Assembly: GCA_017992695.1 (NCBI GenBank)
Contig: JAGOOC010000007.1
Location: forward strand, 1 to 64,000
DNA from: Bacteroides sp.
Lineage (GTDB): Bacteria; Bacteroidota; Bacteroidia; Bacteroidales; Bacteroidaceae
Reading direction: 5' to 3'
DNA: 64,000 bases
Part shown: positions 46,385 to 55,003 of the stretch, one piece after another
How the letters are laid out: every line of letters starts with the position of its first letter
Position numbering within the stretch: the first letter of the stretch is position 1
The notes under the pieces: model-generated
The model's input: the letters and a program-made list of their open reading frames with translations, nothing else
Told to the model about the DNA's origin: nothing
Databases searched by the model: none
Position numbers and translations under genes: made by a program

Positions 46385-47086
46385 ATGGACGAAAAACTGC
46401 GTATTTTACTATGCGAGGATGACGAGAATCTTGGCATGCTTTTGAGAGAATATTTACAGGCGAAAGGTTACTCAGCAGAGTTATATCCCGATGGAGAAGC
46501 TGGATACAAGGCTTTTTTGAAGAATAAATATGACTTATGTGTGTTTGACGTAATGATGCCCAAGAAAGATGGTTTCACGTTAGCGCAAGATGTACGTGCA
46601 GTTAATGCCGAAATTCCTATTATATTCTTGACAGCTAAAACGCTGAAAGAAGATATATTAGAAGGATTTAAAATAGGTGCAGATGATTACATCACCAAAC
46701 CATTTAGTATGGAAGAGCTTACGTTTAGAATCGAAGCAATTTTAAGACGAGTTCGTGGAAAGAAAAACAAAGAGAGCAATGTCTATAAAATAGGTAAATT
46801 CACCTTTGATACTCAAAAGCAAATCCTTGCAAGCGAAGGTAAGCAAACGAAACTTACAACGAAGGAGTCTGAACTACTTGGTTTGCTATGTGCTCATGCC
46901 AATGAAATATTGCAGCGCGACTTTGCGCTGAAGACGATTTGGATTGATGACAACTACTTTAATGCACGTAGCATGGATGTGTATATTACTAAGCTGCGCA
47001 AGCACTTGAAAGAAGATGACTCTATTGAGATTATAAATATTCATGGGAAAGGATATAAACTCATTACTCCAGAGGTAGAGGGATGA
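46385..47086 (+). CDS. rprY: OmpR-family response regulator RprY
   Basis: This 233-residue cytoplasmic regulator has a receiver domain with acidic LLCEDD, phospho-acceptor Asp55 in CVFDVMMPKKDG, and LTAKTLKEDI and DDYITKPFSMEEL. A winged-helix DNA-binding domain (about 130-230) follows, with ESELLGLLCAHANEILQRD, SMDVYITKLRKHL and NIHGKGYKL. It is co-transcribed with rprX, and a strong terminator follows. Confidence 0.94.
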   Translation: MDEKLRILLCEDDENLGMLLREYLQAKGYSAELYPDGEAGYKAFLKNKYDLCVFDVMMPKKDGFTLAQDVRAVNAEIPIIFLTAKTLKEDILEGFKIGADDYITKPFSMEELTFRIEAILRRVRGKKNKESNVYKIGKFTFDTQKQILASEGKQTKLTTKESELLGLLCAHANEILQRDFALKTIWIDDNYFNARSMDVYITKLRKHLKEDDSIEIINIHGKGYKLITPEVEG

Positions 47087-47105
47087 TGAGAAAAGTCAAG
47101 GGAAT

Positions 47106-47145
47106 AAAAAAAGTCCAGAAAACAATATGTTTTCTGGACTTTTTT
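47106..47145. terminator. Terminator after rprY
   Basis: A perfect stem of about 17 bp (47106-47123 with 47129-47145, loop AATAT) includes the flanking A and T runs. It can serve both rprY and the convergent small membrane-protein gene. Confidence 0.9.
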
Positions 47146-47159
47146 ATGTTCAATGGATA

Positions 47160-47336
47160 TTAATCAGTAATTCTCTTGTTGATGATAATGTAAGAGACAA
47201 GTCCCAATACAACTAAAACCGCTGAACCGCCCAAGATTGTATTGTTGTTTACATTGCCTGTAATAGAACAAATAAGCAGAGTGATTGCTCCAGCTAAGAT
47301 TAATAGTAATCCTAAATTTTTCAATAAGCCTTTCAT
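47160..47336 (-). CDS. 58-residue two-helix membrane protein
   Basis: This small gene reads MKGLLKNLGLLLILAGAITL at the N-terminus and ends NKRITD. Two hydrophobic segments (about 8-24 and 34-52) are joined by a short polar loop rich in Asn (GNVNNNTI), giving a hairpin with a basic start and end. It has an ATG at 47336, an in-frame TAA at 47160 and a good hydrophobic pattern, and it lies between a terminator and its own upstream A/T-rich region. I believe similar short proteins occur in other Bacteroides, but no function is known to me. Confidence 0.7.
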   Translation of the reverse strand: MKGLLKNLGLLLILAGAITLLICSITGNVNNNTILGGSAVLVVLGLVSYIIINKRITD

Positions 47337-47500
47337 GTGTATGTCTTTTTAATAGATTATATATATTATTGCATTATATACTATTATAGTATGTGACGCA
47401 AAGGAAAGCATAATTCTTTAACGGGCGAAATAAATTGTGCAAAAAAACAATTATTTAATAGTAAATAGTTGTTTTTAGACTACTGAGTTACTAGAAGACG

Positions 47501-47947
47501 CTAATCTTTGGTGTTGAAAAATATTTTGCGTAAAACTTCTTGGCTGATAGCCATCTCTTCTGAGGTGACTCCGTATAGCGCTTCTATCAGCGTGCGATTG
47601 GCAATGCTACGTGCCTTTTCTTCCAGCTCTTTTCCGGTTTTCGTCAAATGGATTAGATTGGTTCGACGGTCTTTTTTATCTGAAATGCGTACCACCAAAT
47701 GTTGACGTTCCATATTGTCTATCAAACGAGTCATGCTGGGCTTGTCTTTAAAAGTTGCATTGCACAACTCTTGTTGCGTAACCCCGTCTTTCTCCCAAAG
47801 AAAAATGAGAACGGTCCACTGTTCAGGAGTTATCTCTAAACCATTCGAGCGGAAGTTACGGTACAGCTTTCGGTTTATAGCGGCAGATACTTTACCATTC
47901 AGAATGGCAAAAATGAGGCGGATGTCAAAATTGAATTGTTCCATCAT
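47501..47947 (-). CDS. MarR-family transcriptional regulator
   Basis: This 148-residue dimeric winged-helix regulator has ITPEQWTVLIFLWEKDGVTQ, the recognition-helix region CNATFKDKPSMTRLIDNME, and the wing ISDKKDRRTNLIHLTKTG with the conserved D-x-R. A longer frame reaches 48013, but the ATG at 47947 (MMEQFNFDIRLIF) gives a typical MarR length and follows a -7 element at 47972-47979. It is divergent from the ribosomal protein operon. Its ligand and targets are unknown; MarR proteins often respond to phenolic compounds or oxidants. Confidence 0.88.
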   Translation of the reverse strand: MMEQFNFDIRLIFAILNGKVSAAINRKLYRNFRSNGLEITPEQWTVLIFLWEKDGVTQQELCNATFKDKPSMTRLIDNMERQHLVVRISDKKDRRTNLIHLTKTGKELEEKARSIANRTLIEALYGVTSEEMAISQEVLRKIFFNTKD

Positions 47948-47971
47948 GAAATTATTGTTTAAGCAACCTTG

Positions 47972-47979
47972 CAAAGGTA
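47972..47979 (-). promoter_or_regulatory. -7 element of the MarR gene
   Basis: The minus strand reads TACCTTTG, 24 bases upstream of the chosen ATG. It supports the shorter start. Confidence 0.55.
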
Positions 47980-48029
47980 AAGGTCTTCTTCGAGAATTCC
48001 TATATACGGCCACAAAAAAACATTAATTG

Positions 48030-48060
48030 TTTGCAGATCAAAATTAAATGGCTAACTTTG
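48030..48060 (+). promoter_or_regulatory. Promoter of the rpsF operon
   Basis: TTTG at 48030-48033, a 19-base spacer and TAACTTTG at 48053-48060 make a consensus promoter, 46 bases before the rpsF ATG. Confidence 0.8.
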
Positions 48061-48106
48061 CACCGCATTTTTAAAATAAAATAATTATTTATTTAATTTC
48101 ACGAGT

Positions 48107-48451
48107 ATGAATCAATATGAAACCGTTTTCATTTTAACTCCCGTTTTGTCTGATGTTCAGATGAAGGAAGCGGTAGAAAAATTCAAAGGCATTCTTCAGG
48201 CTGAAGGTGCTGAGATTATCAATGAAGAGAACTGGGGACTGAAAAAACTGGCATATCCTATCCAGAAGAAGTCTACAGGATTCTTTCAATTGGTTGAGTT
48301 TAAGGCAGATCCTACTGTTATTGACAAGTTGGAACTTAATTTCCGTCGCGACGAACGTGTTATCCGTTTCTTGACTTTTAGAATGGATAAGTACGCTGCA
48401 GAGTACGCTGCAAAAAGAAGAAGTGTTAAATCAAACAAAAAGGAGGATTAA
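48107..48451 (+). CDS. rpsF: 30S ribosomal protein S6
   Basis: This 114-residue protein has the S6 fold pattern: [16 protein letters not shown] start, [21 protein letters not shown] and [20 protein letters not shown]6 binds S18 in the 30S platform. It is first of three genes (rpsF-rpsR-rplI); there is no ssb or priB between them, unlike in many other bacteria. rpsR starts 3 bases after its stop. Confidence 0.97.
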   Translation: MNQYETVFILTPVLSDVQMKEAVEKFKGILQAEGAEIINEENWGLKKLAYPIQKKSTGFFQLVEFKADPTVIDKLELNFRRDERVIRFLTFRMDKYAAEYAAKRRSVKSNKKED

Positions 48452-48454
48452 ATT

Positions 48455-48727
48455 ATGGCACAACAAGCTCAATCAGAAATCAGATATTTGACCCCGCCCT
48501 CAGTAGACGTTAAGAAGAAGAAATACTGTCGTTTTAAAAAGAATGGTATTCGCTACATCGACTACAAAGATCCTGAATTCTTGAAGAAATTCTTGAATGA
48601 ACAAGGAAAGATCTTACCTCGCCGTATTACCGGTACTTCTTTGAAGTTCCAACGTCGTATTGCGCAGGCTGTAAAGAGAGCACGTCACTTGGCGTTACTT
48701 CCATTTGTAACTGACATGATGAAATAA
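48455..48727 (+). CDS. rpsR: 30S ribosomal protein S18
   Basis: This 90-residue protein has the typical S18 core: [40 protein letters not shown] and [12 protein letters not shown]. It pairs with S6 on the 30S platform. It is the middle gene of the operon. Confidence 0.97.
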   Translation: MAQQAQSEIRYLTPPSVDVKKKKYCRFKKNGIRYIDYKDPEFLKKFLNEQGKILPRRITGTSLKFQRRIAQAVKRARHLALLPFVTDMMK

Positions 48728-48738
48728 GGAGGAAAAGT

Positions 48739-49182
48739 ATGGAAATTATATTGAAAGAAGACGTAATAAACTTGGGTTATAAGAACGATATCGTAACAGT
48801 GAAATCTGGTTATGGTCGTAACTTTCTAATTCCCACCGGAAAAGCGATCATCGCTTCTCCTTCTGCAAAGAAAATGTTGGCTGAAGACTTAAAGCAACGC
48901 GCTCACAAACTTGAGAAAATCAAGAATGACGCTGAAGCAGTTGCTGCTAAGTTAGAAGGCGTGGCTTTGACTATTGCAACCAAAGTAAGTTCAACCGGTA
49001 CCATCTTTGGTTCTGTAGGCAATATTCAAATTGCTGAAGCATTATCGAAGTTAGGTCACGAGATCGACAGAAAGAGCATCGTTGTAAAAGACGCTGTGAA
49101 AGAAGTTGGTTCTTACAAAGCAATCGTAAGACTACACAAAGATGTCTCTGTAGAGATTCCTTTCGAAGTAGTTGCTGAATAA
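48739..49182 (+). CDS. rplI: 50S ribosomal protein L9
   Basis: This 147-residue protein has the N-terminal L9 signature [19 protein letters not shown] and [17 protein letters not shown], a long linker helix, and the C-terminal domain with [14 protein letters not shown] terminator follows. Confidence 0.97.
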   Translation: MEIILKEDVINLGYKNDIVTVKSGYGRNFLIPTGKAIIASPSAKKMLAEDLKQRAHKLEKIKNDAEAVAAKLEGVALTIATKVSSTGTIFGSVGNIQIAEALSKLGHEIDRKSIVVKDAVKEVGSYKAIVRLHKDVSVEIPFEVVAE

Positions 49183-49218
49183 GCAGAAGATACATACGAG
49201 TTTTACGTATAAAATAAT

Positions 49219-49254
49219 AAAAAAGTCCAGCTCAGTAATGAGTTGGACTTTTTT
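49219..49254 (+). terminator. Terminator of the rpsF-rpsR-rplI operon
   Basis: A 15-bp stem with one G-U pair (49219-49233 with 49240-49254) ends in a T run. Confidence 0.88.
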
Positions 49255-49350
49255 TATTGTGAAAATAATTATTGAATATTAGTACTATTTCAATAACTTC
49301 CTAATTGAAAGGTTTGAACCTAGCTAAAGTGCTTGGGTTTAGATATTAAA

Positions 49351-49382
49351 AAAGCCTGTCATGCTTTGCATGACAGGCTTTT
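49351..49382. terminator. Terminator of the Ala-rich lipoprotein gene
   Basis: A 14-bp perfect stem (49351-49364 with 49368-49381) closed by a 3-base loop, with A/T runs on both sides, lies 30 bases past the stop of the minus-strand gene. Confidence 0.85.
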
Positions 49383-49411
49383 AAGTCTCTTTCGAGTTCG
49401 TTTGACTGAGA

Positions 49412-49615
49412 TTACTCAGCTACTACGATAGTGCTGTCTACAGTTGCAGTATCAACTGCTGCTGCTGCTTCTGCTGCTGCTGCTTCTACGGCTGCGATAG
49501 AGTCAGCGATACGGATAGAATCTGCAGTTGCTTTTTCAGCGTCAGCTGCTTTGTTACCACAAGAAGCGAAAGATACAGCTACGATAGCTACGAACATCAA
49601 AACTAATTTTTTCAT
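49412..49615 (-). CDS. Small alanine-rich lipoprotein
   Basis: This 67-residue protein has signal MKKLVLMFVAIVAVSFASC with the lipid Cys at 19. The mature 49 residues are almost all Ala, Asp, Glu, Val and Thr (DSIAAVEAAAAEAAAAVDTA), probably one long amphipathic or disordered segment. The Ala runs come from GCA/GCT repeats and may vary in length. It has its own promoter and terminator. The pattern recalls small outer-membrane linker lipoproteins, but there is no C-terminal Lys for peptidoglycan attachment. Function is unknown. Confidence 0.75.
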   Translation of the reverse strand: MKKLVLMFVAIVAVSFASCGNKAADAEKATADSIRIADSIAAVEAAAAEAAAAVDTATVDSTIVVAE

Positions 49616-49666
49616 TTTTTTTGCTTTTTAAATCTGTAATACAATTAATTGCTTATTAAAACATTG

Positions 49667-49674
49667 CAAAGATA
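49667..49674 (-). promoter_or_regulatory. -7 element of the Ala-rich lipoprotein gene
   Basis: The minus strand reads TATCTTTG, 52 bases before the ATG. A TTTG lies 24 bases further upstream, slightly too far for a standard -33. Confidence 0.5.
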
Positions 49675-49784
49675 TGCACTTTCTCAATACGTTGTTCTCA
49701 AAAGCCCAACTTTTTTTTCAATTATTTTTTGAATAACGTTTTTCTATGCTGTTTAATATGTTGTATAACATGTTTTAAAACAAG

Positions 49785-51458
49785 CTAAACCTCTGCTATA
49801 CTGTTATATAGGTATCTTTTTATACTTCTCTTTGGAGTCTTCTCAAACTCAGTAGGATAGAGCTGAATTTGACTCACTTTTTCATAAGAGGCAACCATGC
49901 TATTAAGACTTTTCAAATTTTCGTCCATAATGGTCTTTAAATTCTCTTCACGGTTTAATCCTAAAGCGTCTAATGTCTCATAATCGGCATAAACTAAGGC
50001 TACTAGTTTTTTATTTCGTTCGATGATCAAGCTCTCTAATATGAACGGCAGATTGTTGAGTTTAGTCTCTATCACTTCGGGAAAAATATTTTGCCCGCTC
50101 GAACTTAAAATCATGGTTTTTAGTCTTCCTCGGATAAAGATATTCCCTTCTTCATCTATGGTGCCTAAGTCACCGGTGCGCAGCCAAGCATCTTCACTAA
50201 AGGCCTCTTTTGTTGCCTCTTGATTCTTGTAGTAACCAGCCATTACATTCTCGCCACGTACCTGTATTTCGCCTATCTCGGCTTCTGGATCTTTCTTATA
50301 GACGCGTGCCTCCATGGTATCGAGTATTTTTCCCGACGAACCCAAGATGAATTCATTCCAGGGTGCGTAGCTGATAAGTGGTGCGCACTCTGTCATGCCA
50401 TAGCCGATGGTAAATGGAAATTTTATTTTATGGAAAAATGCCTCTACTTCCGGATCTATGGCTGCTCCGCCTATGATGACTTCTTTGAATCGGCCTCCTA
50501 GTGCATCAACAAGTCTTTTGCGAATCTGTCCGTAAATCTGGCTGTCTAGTAGGGGAATACTTAATGCCCACTTCATTCCTTTTTTAGAAATAAGTGGCTG
50601 AATAATGTTTTTGTAAATCTTCTCGATGACTAGTGGTACAGTGATGATTAGGCTTGGTTTCACCTCTTCGAATGCCTTCATAAGAATCTTTGGTGAGGGT
50701 GCCTTGCCCAGCAACGTAACATGGGTACCAACGGCAGTGGCTGTTAAGAAATCAAATGCACATCCGTAGGCGTGTGCCAGTGGAAGAAACGATAAAATCT
50801 TATCTCCACGTTTTAAAAGCTCGGTGCGAATGCCGAAGGTAACATTGCCGGCCAGGTTGTTGCCGGTGAGCATGACTCCTTTACTGAAGCCAGTGGTACC
50901 TGAGGTATAGTTGAGCAACATCACTTTATCGTTAGATAAGGTGGTGTATTCTATATTCTCTTTGCTAAATCCATTGGGGTAGGCAGCATGCATCTCTTGA
51001 TCAAGGTGCTTGAGGAACTTTTGAATGGTTTCTCCGTCTCGTTGATACAGACAACGGAAATCTGTTAGTGAGAAAACACCCCGAGCGCCTAAGAGTTTCT
51101 CTTCTTCGAGTGTATCCCAGATTGTGTCGCTGGTGAAGAGAAACGCAGAATCGGAATGGCTGATGATGTGATGCACGTCGCTCGGGTTAAAGTCGTGAAG
51201 TATAGGAACTACGACCGCACCATAGGTGATTGTAGCCATATAAACAATACACCATCGAGCGTTGTTTTTTCCAATAATAGAGATTTTGTCTCCTCGGCGT
51301 AAGCTGCAATGTTTGAATAATAGGTGCAGACGAGCTATCTCTTCGGCTACCTGACCATAAGTATAACTCTCCTTCTCACCATAATCGGTGTAACAAGGTA
51401 GATCCCAATTTTCGCGAAAACTACTCTCGTATAGTTTAATGAAGTTCTCTTTAATCAT
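49785..51458 (-). CDS. Long-chain acyl-CoA synthetase (AMP-binding)
   Basis: This 557-residue enzyme of the ANL superfamily activates a carboxylic acid as acyl-AMP and then acyl-CoA. It has the P-loop LLNYTSGTTGFSKGVML, FLPLAHAYGC, the IGYGMTECAPLI motif, and WLRTGDLGTIDEEGNIFIRGR. The C-terminal catalytic Lys is in EFEKTPKRSIKRYLY. The fatty-acid type (FadD/long-chain) is the best match by overall pattern, but substrate chain length cannot be fixed. It is a single gene, divergent from mtaB. Confidence 0.9.
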   Translation of the reverse strand: MIKENFIKLYESSFRENWDLPCYTDYGEKESYTYGQVAEEIARLHLLFKHCSLRRGDKISIIGKNNARWCIVYMATITYGAVVVPILHDFNPSDVHHIISHSDSAFLFTSDTIWDTLEEEKLLGARGVFSLTDFRCLYQRDGETIQKFLKHLDQEMHAAYPNGFSKENIEYTTLSNDKVMLLNYTSGTTGFSKGVMLTGNNLAGNVTFGIRTELLKRGDKILSFLPLAHAYGCAFDFLTATAVGTHVTLLGKAPSPKILMKAFEEVKPSLIITVPLVIEKIYKNIIQPLISKKGMKWALSIPLLDSQIYGQIRKRLVDALGGRFKEVIIGGAAIDPEVEAFFHKIKFPFTIGYGMTECAPLISYAPWNEFILGSSGKILDTMEARVYKKDPEAEIGEIQVRGENVMAGYYKNQEATKEAFSEDAWLRTGDLGTIDEEGNIFIRGRLKTMILSSSGQNIFPEVIETKLNNLPFILESLIIERNKKLVALVYADYETLDALGLNREENLKTIMDENLKSLNSMVASYEKVSQIQLYPTEFEKTPKRSIKRYLYNSIAEV

Positions 51459-51481
51459 TGCACGTTATTTAGTGATTTGTG

Positions 51482-51489
51482 CAAAAGTA
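51482..51489 (-). promoter_or_regulatory. -7 element of the acyl-CoA synthetase gene
   Basis: The minus strand reads TACTTTTG, 23 bases before the ATG. Confidence 0.55.
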
Positions 51490-51567
51490 GGCATAAACTT
51501 TCATAACTTAAAGCCTTTACTTCATGAACTAATGAATCGGATAACAACTTTTAAAACTAATAATGTG

Positions 51568-51575
51568 TAAATTTG
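51568..51575 (+). promoter_or_regulatory. -7 element of mtaB
   Basis: TAAATTTG fits TAnnTTTG, 25 bases before the ATG at 51601. Confidence 0.6.
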
Positions 51576-51600
51576 CACCAAATATGTATTTTTACGGATT

Positions 51601-52923
51601 ATGATAGATACCACTGTGTTTCAGGATAAGACAGCCGTTTACTATACGTTGGGCTGCAAATTGAATTTCTCAGAGACTTCCACTATAGGTAAGATACTAC
51701 GTGAAGCTGGTGTGCGCACCGCACGCAAAGGCGAAAAGGCCGATATTTGCGTAGTCAATACCTGTTCTGTAACCGAGATGGCCGATAAAAAGTGTCGTCA
51801 GGCCATTCATCGGCTTGTAAAGCAACACCCGGGGGCATTTATGGTTGTGACCGGCTGCTATGCACAACTCAAACCCGGCGATGTGTCGAAGATTGAGGGA
51901 GTAGATCTAGTCTTGGGTGCCGAGCAGAAAGGTGACTTGCTACACTATTTGGGCAACCTACAAAAGCATGAAGAGAGTGAGGCACATACGTCAGCTTTGA
52001 AAGATATTCATTCATTCGCTCCCTCTTGCTCGCGAGGAGATCGTACGCGTTTCTTTCTTAAGGTACAAGATGGATGCGACTACTATTGTTCATATTGTAC
52101 CATTCCGTTTGCACGTGGGCGTAGCCGTAACGGAACGGTAGCGTCGATGGTAGAGCAAGCCCGTGCAGCAGCTGCCGAAGGAGGCAAAGAAATTGTATTG
52201 ACTGGAGTGAATATTGGTGACTTTGGCAAGAGCTCCGGTGAAACCTTTTTTGATTTGGTGAAAGCACTCGACCAAGTAGAAGGAATAGAACGCTACCGTA
52301 TCTCTTCGATTGAACCGAACTTGCTCACCGATGAGATTATTGAATTCGTAGCTCATTCAAATCGCTTTATGCCCCATTTCCACATCCCTTTGCAGTCGGG
52401 TAGCGACGATGTTCTTGCATTCATGCGCCGCCGCTACGATACTGCTTTGTTTGCTTCAAAAATCAGGCGAATTAAGGAAGCGATGCCCGATGCATTTATT
52501 GGTGTCGATGTTATCGTAGGTACACGTGGCGAAACAGAAGAGTTCTTCGAAGATGCTTGTCGCTTTATCGAGGGCCTTGATGTTAGCCAGTTGCATGTGT
52601 TCAGCTACTCTGAACGCCCCGGTACACAAGCATTAAAGATCGATCATGTAGTAACACCCGATGAGAAGCATAAGCGTAGCCAGCGTCTGTTGGCTATGTC
52701 CGATGAGAAGACGAAAACCTTCTATGGCCGTTACTTGGGTCAAACCATGCAGGTGTTGATGGAAAAGAGCAAGCCCGGCACACCGATGCATGGCTTTACA
52801 GCAAACTATATTCGTGTAGAAACGGAGAATGATCTCTCACTTGACAATCAGCTTGTTTCTGTCCGTTTGAATGAATGGAATGAAGATGAAACGGCGCTGA
52901 AGGGCACTATAATAAGCTTATGA
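51601..52923 (+). CDS. mtaB: tRNA t6A37 methylthiotransferase
   Basis: This 440-residue radical SAM enzyme converts t6A37 to ms2t6A37 in tRNA. The N-terminal MTTase domain binds one cluster through Cys residues in TLGCKLNFSE, VVNTCSVTEMADKKC and VVTGCYAQL. The radical SAM motif is VQDGCDYYCSYCTIPFARG (C-x3-C-x2-C). A C-terminal TRAM domain follows after about 370. It acts downstream of TsaC, whose gene is at 2.4 kb. The GT2 gene overlaps its stop by 4 bases. Confidence 0.93.
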   Translation: MIDTTVFQDKTAVYYTLGCKLNFSETSTIGKILREAGVRTARKGEKADICVVNTCSVTEMADKKCRQAIHRLVKQHPGAFMVVTGCYAQLKPGDVSKIEGVDLVLGAEQKGDLLHYLGNLQKHEESEAHTSALKDIHSFAPSCSRGDRTRFFLKVQDGCDYYCSYCTIPFARGRSRNGTVASMVEQARAAAAEGGKEIVLTGVNIGDFGKSSGETFFDLVKALDQVEGIERYRISSIEPNLLTDEIIEFVAHSNRFMPHFHIPLQSGSDDVLAFMRRRYDTALFASKIRRIKEAMPDAFIGVDVIVGTRGETEEFFEDACRFIEGLDVSQLHVFSYSERPGTQALKIDHVVTPDEKHKRSQRLLAMSDEKTKTFYGRYLGQTMQVLMEKSKPGTPMHGFTANYIRVETENDLSLDNQLVSVRLNEWNEDETALKGTIISL

Positions 52924-53951
52924 TAAAGGTTTCTGTCGTTATTCTGAATTGGAACGGATGCGAAATGCTCCGTTCGTTCCTCCCCTCCGTTATTCAACAT
53001 TCTCAAGGCCATGGCGTTGAGATTTGTGTAGCCGACAACGGTTCAACAGACGACTCTGTGCGTATGCTGCGTGCAGAGTTTCCCTCTGTTCGCCTTTTGC
53101 TACTCGAAGAGAATAACGGTTTTGCCGATGGCTATAACTTAGCCTTGCAGCAAGTAGAGGCAACCTACGTGGTGCTACTCAATTCGGATGTTGCAGTTAC
53201 CCCTCATTGGCTAGAACCATTAACGGCTTACTTAGATACACATGCAGAAGTAGCTGCCTGTCAACCGAAAATACGTAGTTGGCACAAGCAAACAGCCTTC
53301 GAACATGCGGGCGCTGCGGGCGGTTTTATCGATAAATACGGTTATCCTTTCTGTAGAGGGCGGTTAATGGAGTTCGCGGAAGAAGATCATGGACAATACG
53401 ACACCGTTTGTCCAATATTCTGGGCTACAGGTGCTGCACTGTTCATTCGTCTAAAAGATTACCGAGATGCCGGTGGTCTCGACGGACGTTTTTTTGCTCA
53501 TATGGAAGAGATCGATCTCTGTTGGCGACTTCGTGCCCGTGGACGAGGCCTTGTTTGTATCCCTCAAAGTGTTGTTTACCATGTAGGTGGCGCAACACTT
53601 AATAAGGAGAATCCGCGCAAGACCTTTCTTAATTTTCGCAATAACCTCGTGATGCTTTATAAGAATTTGCCTGCCGAGGAATTAAATACGGTGATGCGCA
53701 CACGCTGTGTACTCGATTATGTGGCCATGTTTGTATTCTTACTAAAGATTCAATTCTCGAATGCCAAAGCCGTTCTTTGTGCAAGGAGGGCGTATCATAA
53801 AACACGTCCATCCTTTACAGCTGATCGGGAGGAAAATTTAAGAAAAACTTCTATTCCTGTTATTCCTGAACGGATAAAAAGTAGTATCTTGTGGCAGTTT
53901 TATGCGATGAGGCGAAAGCGTTTTTCGCAATTGTTCAACTTTGACAAATAA
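52920..53951 (+). CDS. Family 2 glycosyltransferase (rhamnosyltransferase-like)
   Basis: This 343-residue enzyme has a GT-A fold: VSVVILNWNGCEMLRSFLPS at the N-terminus, VADNGSTDDSV, and NNGFADGYNLALQQ. LLNSDVAV is the DxD-equivalent, and FFAHMEEIDLCWRLRARG carries the catalytic ED region. The C-terminus has a hydrophobic stretch (DYVAMFVFLLKIQF) for membrane association. It resembles WbbL/RfbF-like transferases of cell-surface glycans. The sugar and acceptor are unknown. It sits between mtaB (4-base overlap) and mgsA (6-base gap), so the three are likely one transcript. Confidence 0.88.
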   Translation: MIKVSVVILNWNGCEMLRSFLPSVIQHSQGHGVEICVADNGSTDDSVRMLRAEFPSVRLLLLEENNGFADGYNLALQQVEATYVVLLNSDVAVTPHWLEPLTAYLDTHAEVAACQPKIRSWHKQTAFEHAGAAGGFIDKYGYPFCRGRLMEFAEEDHGQYDTVCPIFWATGAALFIRLKDYRDAGGLDGRFFAHMEEIDLCWRLRARGRGLVCIPQSVVYHVGGATLNKENPRKTFLNFRNNLVMLYKNLPAEELNTVMRTRCVLDYVAMFVFLLKIQFSNAKAVLCARRAYHKTRPSFTADREENLRKTSIPVIPERIKSSILWQFYAMRRKRFSQLFNFDK

Positions 53952-53957
53952 TATAAA

Positions 53958-54476
53958 ATGAAAACTTTTGTAAGAAGAAATATTGCGCTGGTGGCTCACG
54001 ATGCAATGAAGAGGGATTTGGTAGAGTGGGTGCTTTGGAATTCAAAATTGCTGATGGGACATAAATTCTATTGTACAGGAACTACCGGTACGCTGATTTT
54101 AGAGGCATTGAAAGATAAACATCCGGAAGAGAAGTGGGACCTTACCATCTTGAAATCCGGTCCCCTGGGCGGTGACCAGCAAATTGGGTCGCGTATTGTT
54201 GATGGGAAAATCGATTACCTGTTTTTCTTTACTGACCCGATGACGTTGCAACCTCACGATACAGATGTAAAGGCTTTAACTCGGTTGGCAAGCGTCGAAA
54301 ATATCGTTTTCTGTTGTAACCGTTCAACTGCCGATCACGTTATTTCCAGTCCTTTGTTTATTGATCCTACTTATGTTCAGGTTCGTCCGGATTACTCAAG
54401 TTACACACAACGTTTCAAGGGAAAACCGGTTGTAATTGAAGCAGTAGCGTCTGTTAAGAAGAGAAAGATGAAGTAA
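53958..54476 (+). CDS. mgsA: Methylglyoxal synthase
   Basis: This 172-residue enzyme converts dihydroxyacetone phosphate to methylglyoxal and phosphate, a bypass used when phosphate is limiting. It has IALVAHDAMKRDL, the phosphate-binding TGTTGTLI, SGPLGGDQQIGSRIVDG, and FFTDPMTLQPHDTDVKAL with the catalytic Asp and His residues. It is about 20 residues longer than the E. coli enzyme, with a basic C-terminal tail (KKRKMK). Confidence 0.94.
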   Translation: MKTFVRRNIALVAHDAMKRDLVEWVLWNSKLLMGHKFYCTGTTGTLILEALKDKHPEEKWDLTILKSGPLGGDQQIGSRIVDGKIDYLFFFTDPMTLQPHDTDVKALTRLASVENIVFCCNRSTADHVISSPLFIDPTYVQVRPDYSSYTQRFKGKPVVIEAVASVKKRKMK

Positions 54477-54487
54477 TCGCAATATAT

Positions 54488-54536
54488 CAACAGGTCAATG
54501 AATTCGCCAATGAATAGCGAATCTATTGGCCTGTTG
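54488..54536. terminator. Bidirectional hairpin between mgsA and folB
   Basis: Outer arms 54488-54499 and 54525-54536 pair with one G-U mismatch, and an inner stem ATTCGC/GCGAAT adds stability. It lies between convergent genes. There is no U-tract. Confidence 0.55.
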
Positions 54537-54555
54537 GCATACTGTTTACCCTAAC

Positions 54556-54936
54556 CTATTTCTGACTTACGTGCATTTCTACTCCGGCTGTGTCAATGTC
54601 GGCACTCATTGGTGGGTGTCGTTTAGCCAGTTTAATTTGAACCTCTTCAATAGCCGGGAACGATTGGAATAACCGGCGTACAATGCGACCACATACATGC
54701 TCCAATAACTTCGAGGGAATACTCATCTCCTCACGCACTACTTCGTACACATCGGCATAACTCACCGTGTCTTCCACCTCATCAGTTTCAGTAGCCTGCA
54801 CGAAATCAACCTTTAGTTTCAAGTTGATTACAAACTCGTTTCCCACAACTTTTTCCTGCAGCGCCACACCGTGGTAAGAATAAAAACTGATGTTTTCTAA
54901 AAAAATAGAACTCGATAGGGTTGTCATTTTTTTCAT
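54556..54936 (-). CDS. folB: Dihydroneopterin aldolase
   Basis: This 126-residue enzyme of folate synthesis cleaves dihydroneopterin to 6-hydroxymethyl-dihydropterin. It has ISFYSYHGVALQEKVVGNEF with the conserved Tyr/His/Glu, the VSYADVYEVV segment, LLEHVCGRIVRRLFQSF, and the C-terminal KLAKRHPPMSADIDTAGVEM. The family's usual KP is RH-P here. The ATG nine bases downstream (MTTLSSS) is an equally possible start. Confidence 0.9.
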   Translation of the reverse strand: MKKMTTLSSSIFLENISFYSYHGVALQEKVVGNEFVINLKLKVDFVQATETDEVEDTVSYADVYEVVREEMSIPSKLLEHVCGRIVRRLFQSFPAIEEVQIKLAKRHPPMSADIDTAGVEMHVSQK

Positions 54937-55003
54937 TCATTGGTCCATTTCATCTGCAAAAATAGGCTATTTATATGAAAAGATACCTTTTTAATTAATA
55001 TTT

